This document shows positions 35,610 through 43,713 of a DNA stretch of 64,000 nt, piece by piece. A program made the translations under genes and the position numbers. This stretch comes from Methylomonas methanica MC09 (GTDB lineage Bacteria > Pseudomonadota > Gammaproteobacteria > Methylococcales > Methylomonadaceae), in NCBI RefSeq assembly GCF_000214665.1, contig NC_015572.1:4898001-4962000 (forward strand), written 5' to 3'. The notes under the pieces are model-generated. The model searched no databases. It worked only from the letters and a program-made list of their open reading frames with translations, and was not told the origin of the DNA. The stretch's first letter is position 1; each line of letters opens with the position of its first letter.

Positions 35610-36203
35610 CTAGTGCTCCAGGAATTTAATGCCAAAATTATCTTTTAGAGCTAACTTTAATTTGATTAGCCATATCCATGCGCCTGGGTGATTATCGAGG
35701 TATTTGCTAATAAACACTTTCTTTTTATGCTTCTTTTTTCCATTTAAGAATGCGCCCTCTGGAATATGAGTTCCAATATCAGGAACAGTATTATAGTTAT
35801 CCCTAATTCGGTGATATGCTAATTCACTAACTTCTACTGACCCAGACGTGATTGCTCTACATTCGGCCTTAACATTTGCATACTTTTGGAATGACTGATG
35901 ATGAGCTTCTGCTGTTGATTTCCAGTCGCTTTTAAATTGCACAATCGACAAAAAAAATGCGATTATAGAACTCAAAGTAATAAATAACACTCGATCAAAT
36001 CCAAAACTCATCGGCACGCCAATAGCCGGCTCTACCAACGTCAAGCCCAATAGATAAGTTGTCGCAACCAGTAAGAAATAGTCGAGTGCCTTTGCATAAG
36101 TATTATATTTATCTCTAAGTGACGCATGTATACTACAAGATTGATCAGCTTTTACTTCGAGCTTTTTGACCTCGTCTTTCATCTTTTCAAGCGATTCAGA
36201 CAT
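35610..36203 (-). CDS. SLATT-domain two-TM effector of CBASS
   Basis: 197 residues. A helical N-terminus precedes two transmembrane helices at about 41-60 (YFLLVATTYLLGLTLVEP) and 70-89 (RVLFITLSSIIAFFLSIVQF), followed by a helical cytoplasmic part (SDWKSTAEAHHQSFQKYANVKAECRAI) and a lysine-rich stretch. This is the layout of SLATT proteins, the predicted pore-forming effectors associated with cyclic-nucleotide synthases. On phage sensing, the CD-NTase product would trigger membrane disruption (family knowledge). The start overlaps the CD-NTase stop by 8 bp. Confidence 0.85.
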   Translation of the reverse strand: MSESLEKMKDEVKKLEVKADQSCSIHASLRDKYNTYAKALDYFLLVATTYLLGLTLVEPAIGVPMSFGFDRVLFITLSSIIAFFLSIVQFKSDWKSTAEAHHQSFQKYANVKAECRAITSGSVEVSELAYHRIRDNYNTVPDIGTHIPEGAFLNGKKKHKKKVFISKYLDNHPGAWIWLIKLKLALKDNFGIKFLEH

Positions 36204-37134
36204 TATCTACCCCAAAAAGCTCAGACCATTGAGCGAGAGAGCGAGAAGCTGTGGCGTTGGTCATACGCTTTGCAATTCGTCCAAGTAAGTGGCCAGCACT
36301 TATACGTTCCTCACTATTCTTTCCGCCCATATAGTCATCTACATGAACAGACTGCCCCGTACTATCAGTCATTGGCGATAACACCCTATTTTTAGCATGT
36401 TCGAAAAAATGTGGCAGCATAGATGAGGGAGTTTTTGTACCCGTATATCCTTTAAAAGCATCAATAGCCAAACTTTCTATATGATACCCACTAAGCTGTC
36501 TAGCCTCTGGTAACTGACCAATAATAGCTTTTGCCAGCTTTATCGTAGGGACAAGTTTTCCATCGCAACGCGAGTTATGATCGGATAAAGCGGCTTGAAA
36601 TTTTTTCGGTTCAATACTCGACCATTGATCACTATTTCTTGCTGATGGAATCTTTAAGCTGTCACCCGATTTGACTGCAGGTAACAGTTGTACCTCCATT
36701 CCATCACCGTAATGAACCGTTACTGCTAAATCACCTACGCTAATCTCCGCGTGGCCCTTGAGAGATTGTTTCAACACATTTTCGATTAAACTGAGCGCGG
36801 TTTTTGGTCCTCCTTTCTCAAGATTAGTATCATTGACTACTAGAAGACAATCAATATCACTCAATCCGTCAACGTAGGTATGTTTTGCTACCGATCCACC
36901 GAATATTTGATCAATTTTTTCATCTATAGCCTCCCCTAATAACTCGAGAATCTCGTCTAGCCTGTGTCTTACAAGTTGAATATCTCTTTCGTTAAACATG
37001 GCTAAAGATTTAGCCAAAAAAGCAGAAAGTTCTGTTTGAAATTGCTGATCTCCTAGCTTCTTCTCAGCTTCACGAATTTGTTTTACTATATCTTTTGGGT
37101 CCATTGACCAACTTGAACCACCACTACCGCCCAT
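36196..37134 (-). CDS. CD-NTase (cGAS/DncV-like nucleotidyltransferase) of type IV CBASS
   Basis: 312 residues from the ATG at 37134, preceded by GGGAGG at 5-nt spacing; an upstream in-frame start at 37155 has no such site. The catalytic core is IFGGSVAKHTYVDGLSDIDCLLVV: Gly80-Ser81, then Asp93 and Asp95, with Glu147 in DGMEVQL as the likely third acid. A helical C-terminal half follows. It should make a cyclic oligonucleotide signal in response to phage. The protein begins MGGSGGSSWS, a Gly/Ser tail that becomes Gly-initial once Met is removed. It overlaps its neighbours on both sides. Confidence 0.9.
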   Translation of the reverse strand: MGGSGGSSWSMDPKDIVKQIREAEKKLGDQQFQTELSAFLAKSLAMFNERDIQLVRHRLDEILELLGEAIDEKIDQIFGGSVAKHTYVDGLSDIDCLLVVNDTNLEKGGPKTALSLIENVLKQSLKGHAEISVGDLAVTVHYGDGMEVQLLPAVKSGDSLKIPSARNSDQWSSIEPKKFQAALSDHNSRCDGKLVPTIKLAKAIIGQLPEARQLSGYHIESLAIDAFKGYTGTKTPSSMLPHFFEHAKNRVLSPMTDSTGQSVHVDDYMGGKNSEERISAGHLLGRIAKRMTNATASRSLAQWSELFGVDNV

Positions 37135-38110
37135 GTTGCCCTCCCAGCTGTTCAATTACAGACTTGTATGCATCTTCAATAATATCTTTGTGGTGTTTAA
37201 AACAATTAAAGTCGAAATTGTTCAAAAAATTTCGCATTTCACCTTGCATTTGCTTAATATAATAGTAATTTGCATAGGAACAGCTGCCATCAACAACGTG
37301 CGACTTGATTCGGGTGCCAAACTGAAGAGTAGCAAAATTTTGTTTATAAATTGTCATTCCATTGTAGTAGGCAAAGCGTAACCAAGTTAATCCATCAAAT
37401 ATATCTGCTCCAGCCACGAAATATAACGGTGTAGATATTGTATCTAGACTTCCAAAAACATGTATTGGTTTATCGCCAAGCCCTGCATTATTAAGAGCTG
37501 TTCTAATTATGGCGATATTAGTCATCCGTTCTTGCTGAGTTATGCCAATTTCTTTTTCTGTAATTCCAATTGAATCAAATATTTCTAGACGACGTATATT
37601 TTTTACTACAGATTCAACATTTACCAACCAATCACTTTCCTTTTCTGGTTTTAAAAGAATTTCGCTAAAAATACTTTCATCTTTATGGAGAGTTTCACTA
37701 GCTCTGTTTATTTGGGTACTTGTATCGATTCTCGCCTCAGGATGGTCAAAGCTAATAATCACGGTCGGCCTACTACTTTGCCATTTAGAAACGACTTCCG
37801 TATAAGCCTCGATGTTCCACGGCTGTGGAATATGATCATGTTTTGGAATACTAGCCAACTCTTCCTCTACACCTGCTTCATATCCGCCACTATCTAGAAA
37901 AATTGCTTCCGCGAAGTCAAATGGCCCCTCTAGATTTCTGTGATATATATCATATGCACTAACCAGAATTTCCCCATCAATTACTTCTTCTGTTGTCTTG
38001 AGAATATTCTGAATATTGCCAAATCCTTTGCTAGAAAAAGAAGGTAGCAATAACGGTGTGCGAATTATTTCTTTTCCATCTCTATAAAATCCCCTTCTTT
38101 TAGCTAACAT
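37124..38110 (-). CDS. cap10: tRNA-guanine transglycosylase-like protein of type IV CBASS (Cap10-like)
   Basis: 328 residues with a TIM-barrel TGT resemblance: EAIFLDSGGYEAG with Asp73 at the base-recognition position, and the late GADIFDGLTWLRFAYYNG with Asp239 at the usual nucleophile position. VIISFDHPEARID and PIHVFGSLD are barrel strands. The CxCxxC zinc site of tRNA TGT is not visible, and the protein is shorter than Tgt (about 375), so tRNA is unlikely to be the substrate. It is closest to DpdA/Cap10-type proteins. It overlaps the QueC-like stop by 7 bp and the CD-NTase start by 11 bp, which argues for coordinated stoichiometry. Confidence 0.85.
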   Translation of the reverse strand: MLAKRRGFYRDGKEIIRTPLLLPSFSSKGFGNIQNILKTTEEVIDGEILVSAYDIYHRNLEGPFDFAEAIFLDSGGYEAGVEEELASIPKHDHIPQPWNIEAYTEVVSKWQSSRPTVIISFDHPEARIDTSTQINRASETLHKDESIFSEILLKPEKESDWLVNVESVVKNIRRLEIFDSIGITEKEIGITQQERMTNIAIIRTALNNAGLGDKPIHVFGSLDTISTPLYFVAGADIFDGLTWLRFAYYNGMTIYKQNFATLQFGTRIKSHVVDGSCSYANYYYIKQMQGEMRNFLNNFDFNCFKHHKDIIEDAYKSVIEQLGGQHGR

Positions 38111-38655
38111 TCCAATTTACTCCTATCTAAACAAGACGCACAAGTTCCACAGGGCGGAAGCGTTCCAGATTCGCAGCTATATGTTATACCTAAGGGAAGC
38201 GCTTCATTGGTGAAATACTTATATACTTTACCTTTGTCCCAATCCAAAAAAGGAGCTGAGAGCGTAACTAGCCCATTGCTATATTCTTCTACAACATTTT
38301 TCATACGCTCTATAAATGCTTCAGAGCAGTCATAATATGGTGTCCCTGCATGAACTCCGATAACTACCAATCCTTTCTTGATATTTCCTGAAAATAACGC
38401 AGATGAAATCAGTAGAGCGTTTCTCCCAATAAGCTCTCCAGGACCTAACTTTCTTCCCGAGCTGATAGTCACGAGATCTACTTCAATATTAAAGTGAGAC
38501 TGAATCTTTCCAACTGCTCGAAATTCTTCCTCATATGATGCTTGACCATAGTTTATAAAGATACCTCTTATAGAGTAGCCTAGACACTTCATAAAATGGA
38601 CACAAGCCATCGAATCGATCCCGCCACTTACAAGAATTAGTGCTTCTTTGTCCAT
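38104..38655 (-). CDS. cap9: QueC-like enzyme of type IV CBASS (Cap9-like)
   Basis: 183 residues from the ATG at 38655 (an upstream TTG at 38670 is possible; neither has a strong ribosome-binding site). The PP-loop SGGIDS is at 10-15, FINYGQASYEEEF follows, YDCSEAFIERM is the QueC substrate loop, and the zinc site is YSCESGTLPPCGTCASCLDR. It looks catalytically complete. It is the first gene of a five-gene overlapping operon. Recent reports, as I recall them, describe Cap9-type enzymes attaching a deazaguanine base to the CD-NTase N-terminus. The Gly-rich CD-NTase start here fits that idea. Confidence 0.87.
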   Translation of the reverse strand: MDKEALILVSGGIDSMACVHFMKCLGYSIRGIFINYGQASYEEEFRAVGKIQSHFNIEVDLVTISSGRKLGPGELIGRNALLISSALFSGNIKKGLVVIGVHAGTPYYDCSEAFIERMKNVVEEYSNGLVTLSAPFLDWDKGKVYKYFTNEALPLGITYSCESGTLPPCGTCASCLDRSKLEC

Positions 38656-38847
38656 ATGTTCTGTGTGCAAAAATCACCTCATTATCTGTAACCAACATTA
38701 TGTAATTTTAGTATCCGATAGAGTGTACCAAGCCTCGTTAGACTAAATTGTCATCGTCCGCTTAGAGGCGATGATAGCTGTTCAATGTACGATTCTAATT
38801 TCGAACGAATTTAAAGTGACTGGTTAAGTTTGAACCATCAAATAAAG

Positions 38848-40929
38848 TTAATCATCTCCCTCATCGTCGAACAACTCATCTAAATAGAGCGGGTAATCAG
38901 CATTCTCGTCACTTCTATTAGGTAAGGAAATAACATCAGCGGATTTCGAATGCTTTGGTCGGGTTGGCCTATTACCTTCACGCTCGATTTCTAATTCGCG
39001 AGCTCTCGCCTTGCCGATATTCGCCAAACGTTCTGACTTTGTTGATGTGGCAACGGGGGCTTCTTTTTCCGCCGATTTAATAATGTTTAGTACACGATCC
39101 TCGTGTTGTGCACGAATTCTATCTGCCTCTAATTTATCCTTCTGCGACAATTTTTTCTTAGCATCCTGCATAGCCCAAACTTCCCAAAACGAACGGCCGC
39201 GGTACTCCCTGGAGATGTTCGATAATCTACATGTCCAATATTCTCTGCTGTTTGGCTTGAACAACAGATACACCTCATCGACAACATTCGGATCGTAGGC
39301 CACCGTCACTTTTTCAGGACGATTAGAATACTTTGTTCTATGCATCCAGCCCGCAGCGATCACTTCTTGCGATGAATAATAAAGGCTAAAGAGGCAAATG
39401 CCTTTTTCAGATGTAGTTGCTTGCTCCCTTGGTAAAAGAGCTATCCGAAGGCTTTCTCCATCGGCCTTTCTTAAGCGACCTGTGCGATTTTGTAGGCCCC
39501 AGTTCCATAAATGTACCGGAACACTCGGTAGGTCGATTGGCATATCTTCGCTCCGGTCATATCTTTGAACTTCATCTACAAAGTTGTGCATTATGATTGA
39601 AGAGATAATTATTTCTTTGAATTCTGAGACCGTTAGTTTCCCATCAAGGCGATAGTCATTCCCGCCGCGTTTCTTTACCGTGGTACCTGTTACAACGCCA
39701 GGTGCGAATGGTTTAAATTCAGCTTGCAAGGCTTTGAAGCTCCTCTCTACGATGCCCTTTGCATCACCCCGATAAGGAGGAGTATTTTCAATACGAACTA
39801 GAAAGCTTGCTTCCAGCCCTTCAATCTGATGACCCAGCATCTCACCTCGGTCAGCCAATACTGCTTCCGGAAGCCCTGGTGTTGGCCAATCCAACTCCTG
39901 GCATTCTATACCCAGCGACTTAATCAAATTGCGTTTATCCGTCATAGCAAGATAAAGCGATTGAATAGCTGCAACATAGGAGGGGTTCTGGAAACCGATG
40001 TACCAACCCACGACAAAGCGTGAAAACACGTCAACAACGATATATAAAATCGGCCTACCTACAGGCTGAGTTCGGTCAACATCGGAAACCAGATAAATAT
40101 CTGCAATCGTGGCATCTATTTCAAAGCGAGAGCCCGGCCCCAATGCGTGCATGGTTGCGGTGCCGGTTAACGGTCGAACATCTTTTTTGTAAATAAGGTC
40201 TGATGTTTTTTTAATAATTTTTTCGGTGAAACCATATTCACGGTTATAGAAATGTTGCAACTGCCATTTTGTAGGTTTTTCGGATTCGGGTGTATTGGGG
40301 AAATATTGGTCATATAGCCGCTTTAGCTGCCGGTGCACAAACGGAAAAGCAACTTGATTTTCTTTCAACAGGTACTTGTCGATTACGATTCGGAATAACT
40401 TTTCTGTGGACTCATCAATCAAAGCACCTATTCCTTCCGAGTGCACTCTTGGCCTGCCTAATTTCTTATCTTTGGCTATCCGGCGCTTACCTTTAGCACC
40501 CGAGTTTCTATAATCTGGTAATAGCGCATTAGGGATTTGCCCACGCTGCCAAAATTGTCTGGCGATTCTGTAAAGATATGGCTTCGAGATGTTCTCTGTA
40601 TTCAATATTGCATTTAGCACCTTGGCCCGTACTTTCGGAACGTAAAAAAGGGGCTCTTCGATCAAAGGCTTTAGCACCCTAAAATTTTGATCCCGAATTT
40701 CTATTGCTTTTGAACCTGGCTCGGGAGCTTCCATCTGAAGAAAAGCGTAGGGATCATCTGTTCTAACGATTTTTTCATCAAGGACCAGTTGTTCAATTGA
40801 AGTTAACAACTCGACCGAAGGAAATACTGACCTCTCTTCCACCGGAATCCATACCAGTTGGTCTCCGACTATTTTCAGGACCCGGTATAGTACTCCTTCT
40901 AATTTCAATACTTCATTAACCCGATACAT
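38848..40929 (-). CDS. tnsB: Transposase TnsB (DDE)
   Basis: 693 residues from the ATG at 40929 (702 in Tn7). An N-terminal helix-turn-helix region precedes the DDE core: FEIDATIADIYLVSDVD (first Asp), AVLADRGEMLGH (second Asp) and GDAKGIVERSFKALQ (Glu). The acidic, Ser/Arg-rich C-terminus (SADVISLPNRSDE to LFDDEGDD) is expected to contact TnsC. TnsB binds the 20-bp end repeats, cuts the 3' ends and joins them to the target. It overlaps tnsA by 14 bp. Confidence 0.97.
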   Translation of the reverse strand: MYRVNEVLKLEGVLYRVLKIVGDQLVWIPVEERSVFPSVELLTSIEQLVLDEKIVRTDDPYAFLQMEAPEPGSKAIEIRDQNFRVLKPLIEEPLFYVPKVRAKVLNAILNTENISKPYLYRIARQFWQRGQIPNALLPDYRNSGAKGKRRIAKDKKLGRPRVHSEGIGALIDESTEKLFRIVIDKYLLKENQVAFPFVHRQLKRLYDQYFPNTPESEKPTKWQLQHFYNREYGFTEKIIKKTSDLIYKKDVRPLTGTATMHALGPGSRFEIDATIADIYLVSDVDRTQPVGRPILYIVVDVFSRFVVGWYIGFQNPSYVAAIQSLYLAMTDKRNLIKSLGIECQELDWPTPGLPEAVLADRGEMLGHQIEGLEASFLVRIENTPPYRGDAKGIVERSFKALQAEFKPFAPGVVTGTTVKKRGGNDYRLDGKLTVSEFKEIIISSIIMHNFVDEVQRYDRSEDMPIDLPSVPVHLWNWGLQNRTGRLRKADGESLRIALLPREQATTSEKGICLFSLYYSSQEVIAAGWMHRTKYSNRPEKVTVAYDPNVVDEVYLLFKPNSREYWTCRLSNISREYRGRSFWEVWAMQDAKKKLSQKDKLEADRIRAQHEDRVLNIIKSAEKEAPVATSTKSERLANIGKARARELEIEREGNRPTRPKHSKSADVISLPNRSDENADYPLYLDELFDDEGDD

Positions 40930-41740
40930 GCTGAATCTCCACAACCGTATCTAGCGATTCCAATATCAGGTCTCCACACCGCAACTTGCTGTATGGAATG
41001 GTAATATCAAAATGAAAATACCTTCGAGCCAACAAAGCTCTTATTTGGTATAGACTGTCGCCCAATTCAAGGTGATAAACGGAGTCTAATTCCTTGCATA
41101 GATCAATGATGGTCAGTGAGGCATTCCGTTCCAACTGTGTAGAATAGAAGTCAAAGAATCGAGCCTCCTCTTCCAAGGTAAAGTCTTGCGCCTGCAAGCT
41201 ATAAAGCCAGTCGAGATTTTTGAATACGTCTACGGGTATTTCTTTCTCGGTCACTAAGTACCAAGGGATTTCCTTTTCTAGCCAGTAACGCCGTTCGATC
41301 TCCAGTTTTTCTATTGTTCTGGGCTCTTCTAATGCGGAACTTGTCTTTACCTGAATTGCGAAACTACGATTGTTTGGGTCGCTGGTGTTCACCAAAAAAT
41401 CGCTGCTCATGAATTGCAGCACGCCACAGTGCTCTGGATGCTTTATTCCAGCCGTTTCGCATAGGGATCTAGTAACAGAAATGTCTAGTGGAAATTGCTC
41501 GCGAATATCGGTGGTCGAGCCGTTCCATTGCAATAAAAGAAAGGTAGCGAGCTCTAGATCTGATAATAAGTGGTGGGTGCGGTGAGTTATATGACCAAAA
41601 ATTCGGTGTGAGCGGCCTTCAGAGGGAACATCCCGAACGGTAAACCACGGCTTGTAATCCTTTCCAGTGCCCTGACCACGACCTTCTTTGATCCAACGGG
41701 CATTCTTAGCTTCGGAGTTCCAATACTGCTTCTTTGCCAT
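40916..41740 (-). CDS. tnsA: Transposition endonuclease TnsA
   Basis: 274 residues (273 in Tn7) from the ATG at 41740; a longer TTG start at 41782 is not needed. It aligns with Tn7 TnsA from its first residues: RWIKEGRGQGTGKDYKPW, VPSEGRSHRIFGH, HHLLSDLELATFLLLQW, TDIREQFPL, SSDFLVN and FAIQVKTSSAL. The SDLE, SSD and QVK elements carry the restriction-type catalytic Glu, Asp and Lys. TnsA cuts the 5' ends, giving cut-and-paste rather than replicative movement. It is the gene nearest the right end, and its promoter must overlap the TnsB-binding repeats, which allows autoregulation. Confidence 0.97.
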   Translation of the reverse strand: MAKKQYWNSEAKNARWIKEGRGQGTGKDYKPWFTVRDVPSEGRSHRIFGHITHRTHHLLSDLELATFLLLQWNGSTTDIREQFPLDISVTRSLCETAGIKHPEHCGVLQFMSSDFLVNTSDPNNRSFAIQVKTSSALEEPRTIEKLEIERRYWLEKEIPWYLVTEKEIPVDVFKNLDWLYSLQAQDFTLEEEARFFDFYSTQLERNASLTIIDLCKELDSVYHLELGDSLYQIRALLARRYFHFDITIPYSKLRCGDLILESLDTVVEIQHVSG

Positions 41741-41789
41741 AAGTAAAGCCACCTTTACCAACCTGTGTTCAGGATAGCTCAAGCGGCCT

Positions 41790-41857
41790 TAGTTAACAAC
41801 TATATTACTCAGTTAACTACTTTATTACTTTGTTAACAACTTTATTACTCTACGACA
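41790..41857 (-). repeat. Transposon right end with three abutting TnsB-type repeats
   Basis: Three 20-bp repeats follow one another with no gap: TAGTTAACAACTATATTACT (41790-41809), CAGTTAACTACTTTATTACT (41810-41829) and TTGTTAACAACTTTATTACT (41830-41849). They are followed by the terminal ...CTACGACA ending at 41857. They are the reverse complement of the left-end repeats, so they point inward in the mirrored sense. The dense packing matches the Tn7 right end. Confidence 0.93.
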
Positions 41858-41874
41858 TCAAACGAGATATTCAT
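41858..41874 (-). pseudogene. 5' stub of the interrupted MetF-like gene, including the TCAAA duplication
   Basis: On the minus strand, ATG AAT ATC TCG TTT GA starts 8 nt after the glmS stop and then runs into the transposon, encoding only MNISFDVVE before a stop. TCAAA at 41858-41862 duplicates 19154-19158. Removing the element and one TCAAA restores a continuous MetF-like gene tightly coupled to glmS. Confidence 0.92.
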
Positions 41875-41882
41875 TTTGTAGA

Positions 41883-43712
41883 CTATTCCACCGTCACCGA
41901 TTTGGCCAAGTTACGCGGTTGGTCGACATCGGTGCCTTTCAGTACCGCCACGTGGTAGGACAACAGCTGTAAGGGTATGGTGTAGATGATGGGCGAAATG
42001 ATGTTGGCGACGCTGGGCATTTTGATGATCTGTACATTTTCGTCGCTCGACTCGGCCAACTCTTCATCCATAAATACGATCAATTGGCCGCCACGGGCGC
42101 TGACTTCCTGAATATTGGATTTCAATTTTTCCAGCAAATTGTTATTCGGCGCCACGGTGACCACCGGCATCTCGGCGTCGATCAGGGCCAACGGGCCATG
42201 CTTCAATTCGCCGGCCGGATAGGCTTCCGCGTGAATATAGGAAATTTCCTTTAGCTTTAGAGCCCCTTCCATGGCAATCGGATAGTGGGTGCCGCGACCT
42301 AAAAACAGGGCATTGTGTTTATCGGCAAAACGCTGCGACAGCACTTCAATGGTTTCGTCCAGTTTCAAGACTTTTTCGATATTGCCGGGCAAGCCGAACA
42401 ACTCGGAAACGATGTTATCTTCCATCTCCCGGCTTAACTCAAAACGCCGCCCAACCGCTATCAACAACATTTGCAGCGCGACCAATTGCGTGGTGAAGGC
42501 CTTGGTGGACGCGACGCCAATTTCCGGGCCGGCGCGGGTCATCATGACCAAATCCGATTCGCGCACCAGGGAACTTTCAGGTACGTTACAGATGACTAGC
42601 GAATGTTTCACGCCCAGTTTTTTGGCTTCCTGCAAGGCGGCCAAAGTGTCGGCGGTTTCACCGGATTGGGAGATGGTCACCACCAGTGTATCGGGCGAAA
42701 TCACCGGGTTGCGATATCTGAATTCGCTGGCCACTTCTATGGAACACGGTACTCTGGCATATTTTTCAAGCCAGTAGCGCGCCACCAATCCGGAGTGATA
42801 GCTGGTACCGCAGGCCAGAATCAATACGGATTTGATTTGATCGAACACCTCTGCGGCATTGTGGCCGAATGCGGTATCTTGCAGCTTGTTGTTGACGAAC
42901 CGGCCTTCCAGGGTTTCCGAAACCGCCCAGGCTTGTTCGTAAATTTCCTTCAGCATGTAATGGCGGTATTTGCCTTTGTCTACCGAATCGGCTTTTAACT
43001 GACTCTCTATGACCGGCCGCACCACACGCTTGCCGTGTTCGTCCTGAATACTGGCGCCGTTAATGGTCAGCTCGGCCATATCGCCGTCTTCCAGAAAAAT
43101 GAAGCGCTGGGTAACCGGGAGCAGGGCGGCAATATCCGAAGCGATGAAATATTCGCCGATACCGATACCGATCACTAACGGGCTGCCCTTACGGCAGGCA
43201 ATCAATACGTCTGGCTGGTCGGCGTGAACCACGCCTAAAGCATAGGCACCCTGCAAGGTGGCAATGGTGCTTTTCACGGCTGCCAGCAGGTCGTCGGTGC
43301 TTTGCAATTCCTGAGCGATCTTGTGCACAATGACTTCGGTATCGGTCTCCGAAGTAAAGACGTAGCCGTCTTGCTGCAGCACGGTGCGCAGGTGGTCGTG
43401 ATTTTCGATGATGCCGTTATGTACCACGGCGACTTTATCCTTGCTGACGTGCGGATGCGCGTTCTGCGTGCTGGGCTTGCCGTGCGTCGCCCAACGAGTG
43501 TGGGCAATACCGACGTTTCCGGCGATGGGATCGCTGGCTATCAGCGCTTCCAAGCCCTTGACCTTGCCCAGCTCCCTTTTTCTGAAGATTTCGCCCTGAT
43601 TGACGACCGCTAACCCTGCCGAGTCGTATCCGCGATATTCCAAGCGCTTTAGCCCTTCAATCAGAATCGGCACTACGTTTCGTTGTGCGATGCCCGCGAC
43701 GATGCCACACAT
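41883..43712 (-). CDS. glmS: Glutamine-fructose-6-phosphate aminotransferase
   Basis: 609 residues. The N-terminal glutaminase begins MCGIVAGIAQRN with the catalytic Cys2, followed by LEYRGYDSAG and ARTRWATHG-like HTRWATHGKPS. The C-terminal half has two SIS domains (ILACGTSYHSG, ITISQSGETADT-like TISQSGETAD) and ends in DQPRNLAKSVTVE. It makes glucosamine-6-phosphate for peptidoglycan and LPS. The last codons are the TnsD recognition site. It follows glmU by 1 bp, so the two should be co-transcribed. No glmS ribozyme or small-RNA target is evident. Confidence 0.98.
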   Translation of the reverse strand: MCGIVAGIAQRNVVPILIEGLKRLEYRGYDSAGLAVVNQGEIFRKRELGKVKGLEALIASDPIAGNVGIAHTRWATHGKPSTQNAHPHVSKDKVAVVHNGIIENHDHLRTVLQQDGYVFTSETDTEVIVHKIAQELQSTDDLLAAVKSTIATLQGAYALGVVHADQPDVLIACRKGSPLVIGIGIGEYFIASDIAALLPVTQRFIFLEDGDMAELTINGASIQDEHGKRVVRPVIESQLKADSVDKGKYRHYMLKEIYEQAWAVSETLEGRFVNNKLQDTAFGHNAAEVFDQIKSVLILACGTSYHSGLVARYWLEKYARVPCSIEVASEFRYRNPVISPDTLVVTISQSGETADTLAALQEAKKLGVKHSLVICNVPESSLVRESDLVMMTRAGPEIGVASTKAFTTQLVALQMLLIAVGRRFELSREMEDNIVSELFGLPGNIEKVLKLDETIEVLSQRFADKHNALFLGRGTHYPIAMEGALKLKEISYIHAEAYPAGELKHGPLALIDAEMPVVTVAPNNNLLEKLKSNIQEVSARGGQLIVFMDEELAESSDENVQIIKMPSVANIISPIIYTIPLQLLSYHVAVLKGTDVDQPRNLAKSVTVE

Positions 43713-43713
43713 A

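Larger units (their letters stand above)
19159..41857. mobile_element. Complete Tn7-like transposon at attTn7 (22.7 kb)
   Basis: The ends are 5'-TGTGGGATAGTAATAAAG and, read inward from the other side, 5'-TGTCGTAGAGTAATAAAG. TCAAA directly flanks both (19154-19158 and 41858-41862), the 5-bp target duplication made by Tn7. The glmS-proximal end carries tnsA, tnsB, tnsC, tnsD and tnsE in canonical order and orientation, but with a CBASS operon between tnsB and tnsC. Insertion lies 25 bp after the glmS stop, the TnsD-directed site. Cargo includes a QueC-based cluster, orphan genes, an Xre regulator and a MetF-like gene. Everything needed for movement appears intact. Confidence 0.97.

Noticed and set aside
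38104..38655. Qat system (QatABCD) rather than type IV CBASS
   Set aside because: No QatA-type ATPase or TatD-like nuclease is present, while a CD-NTase with intact GS and DxD motifs, a TGT-like gene and a SLATT effector are.
19159..41857. Possibility of a CRISPR-guided Tn7-like element
   Set aside because: No cas genes or repeat-spacer array are visible, and insertion sits at the TnsD site after glmS with a full tnsD and tnsE.
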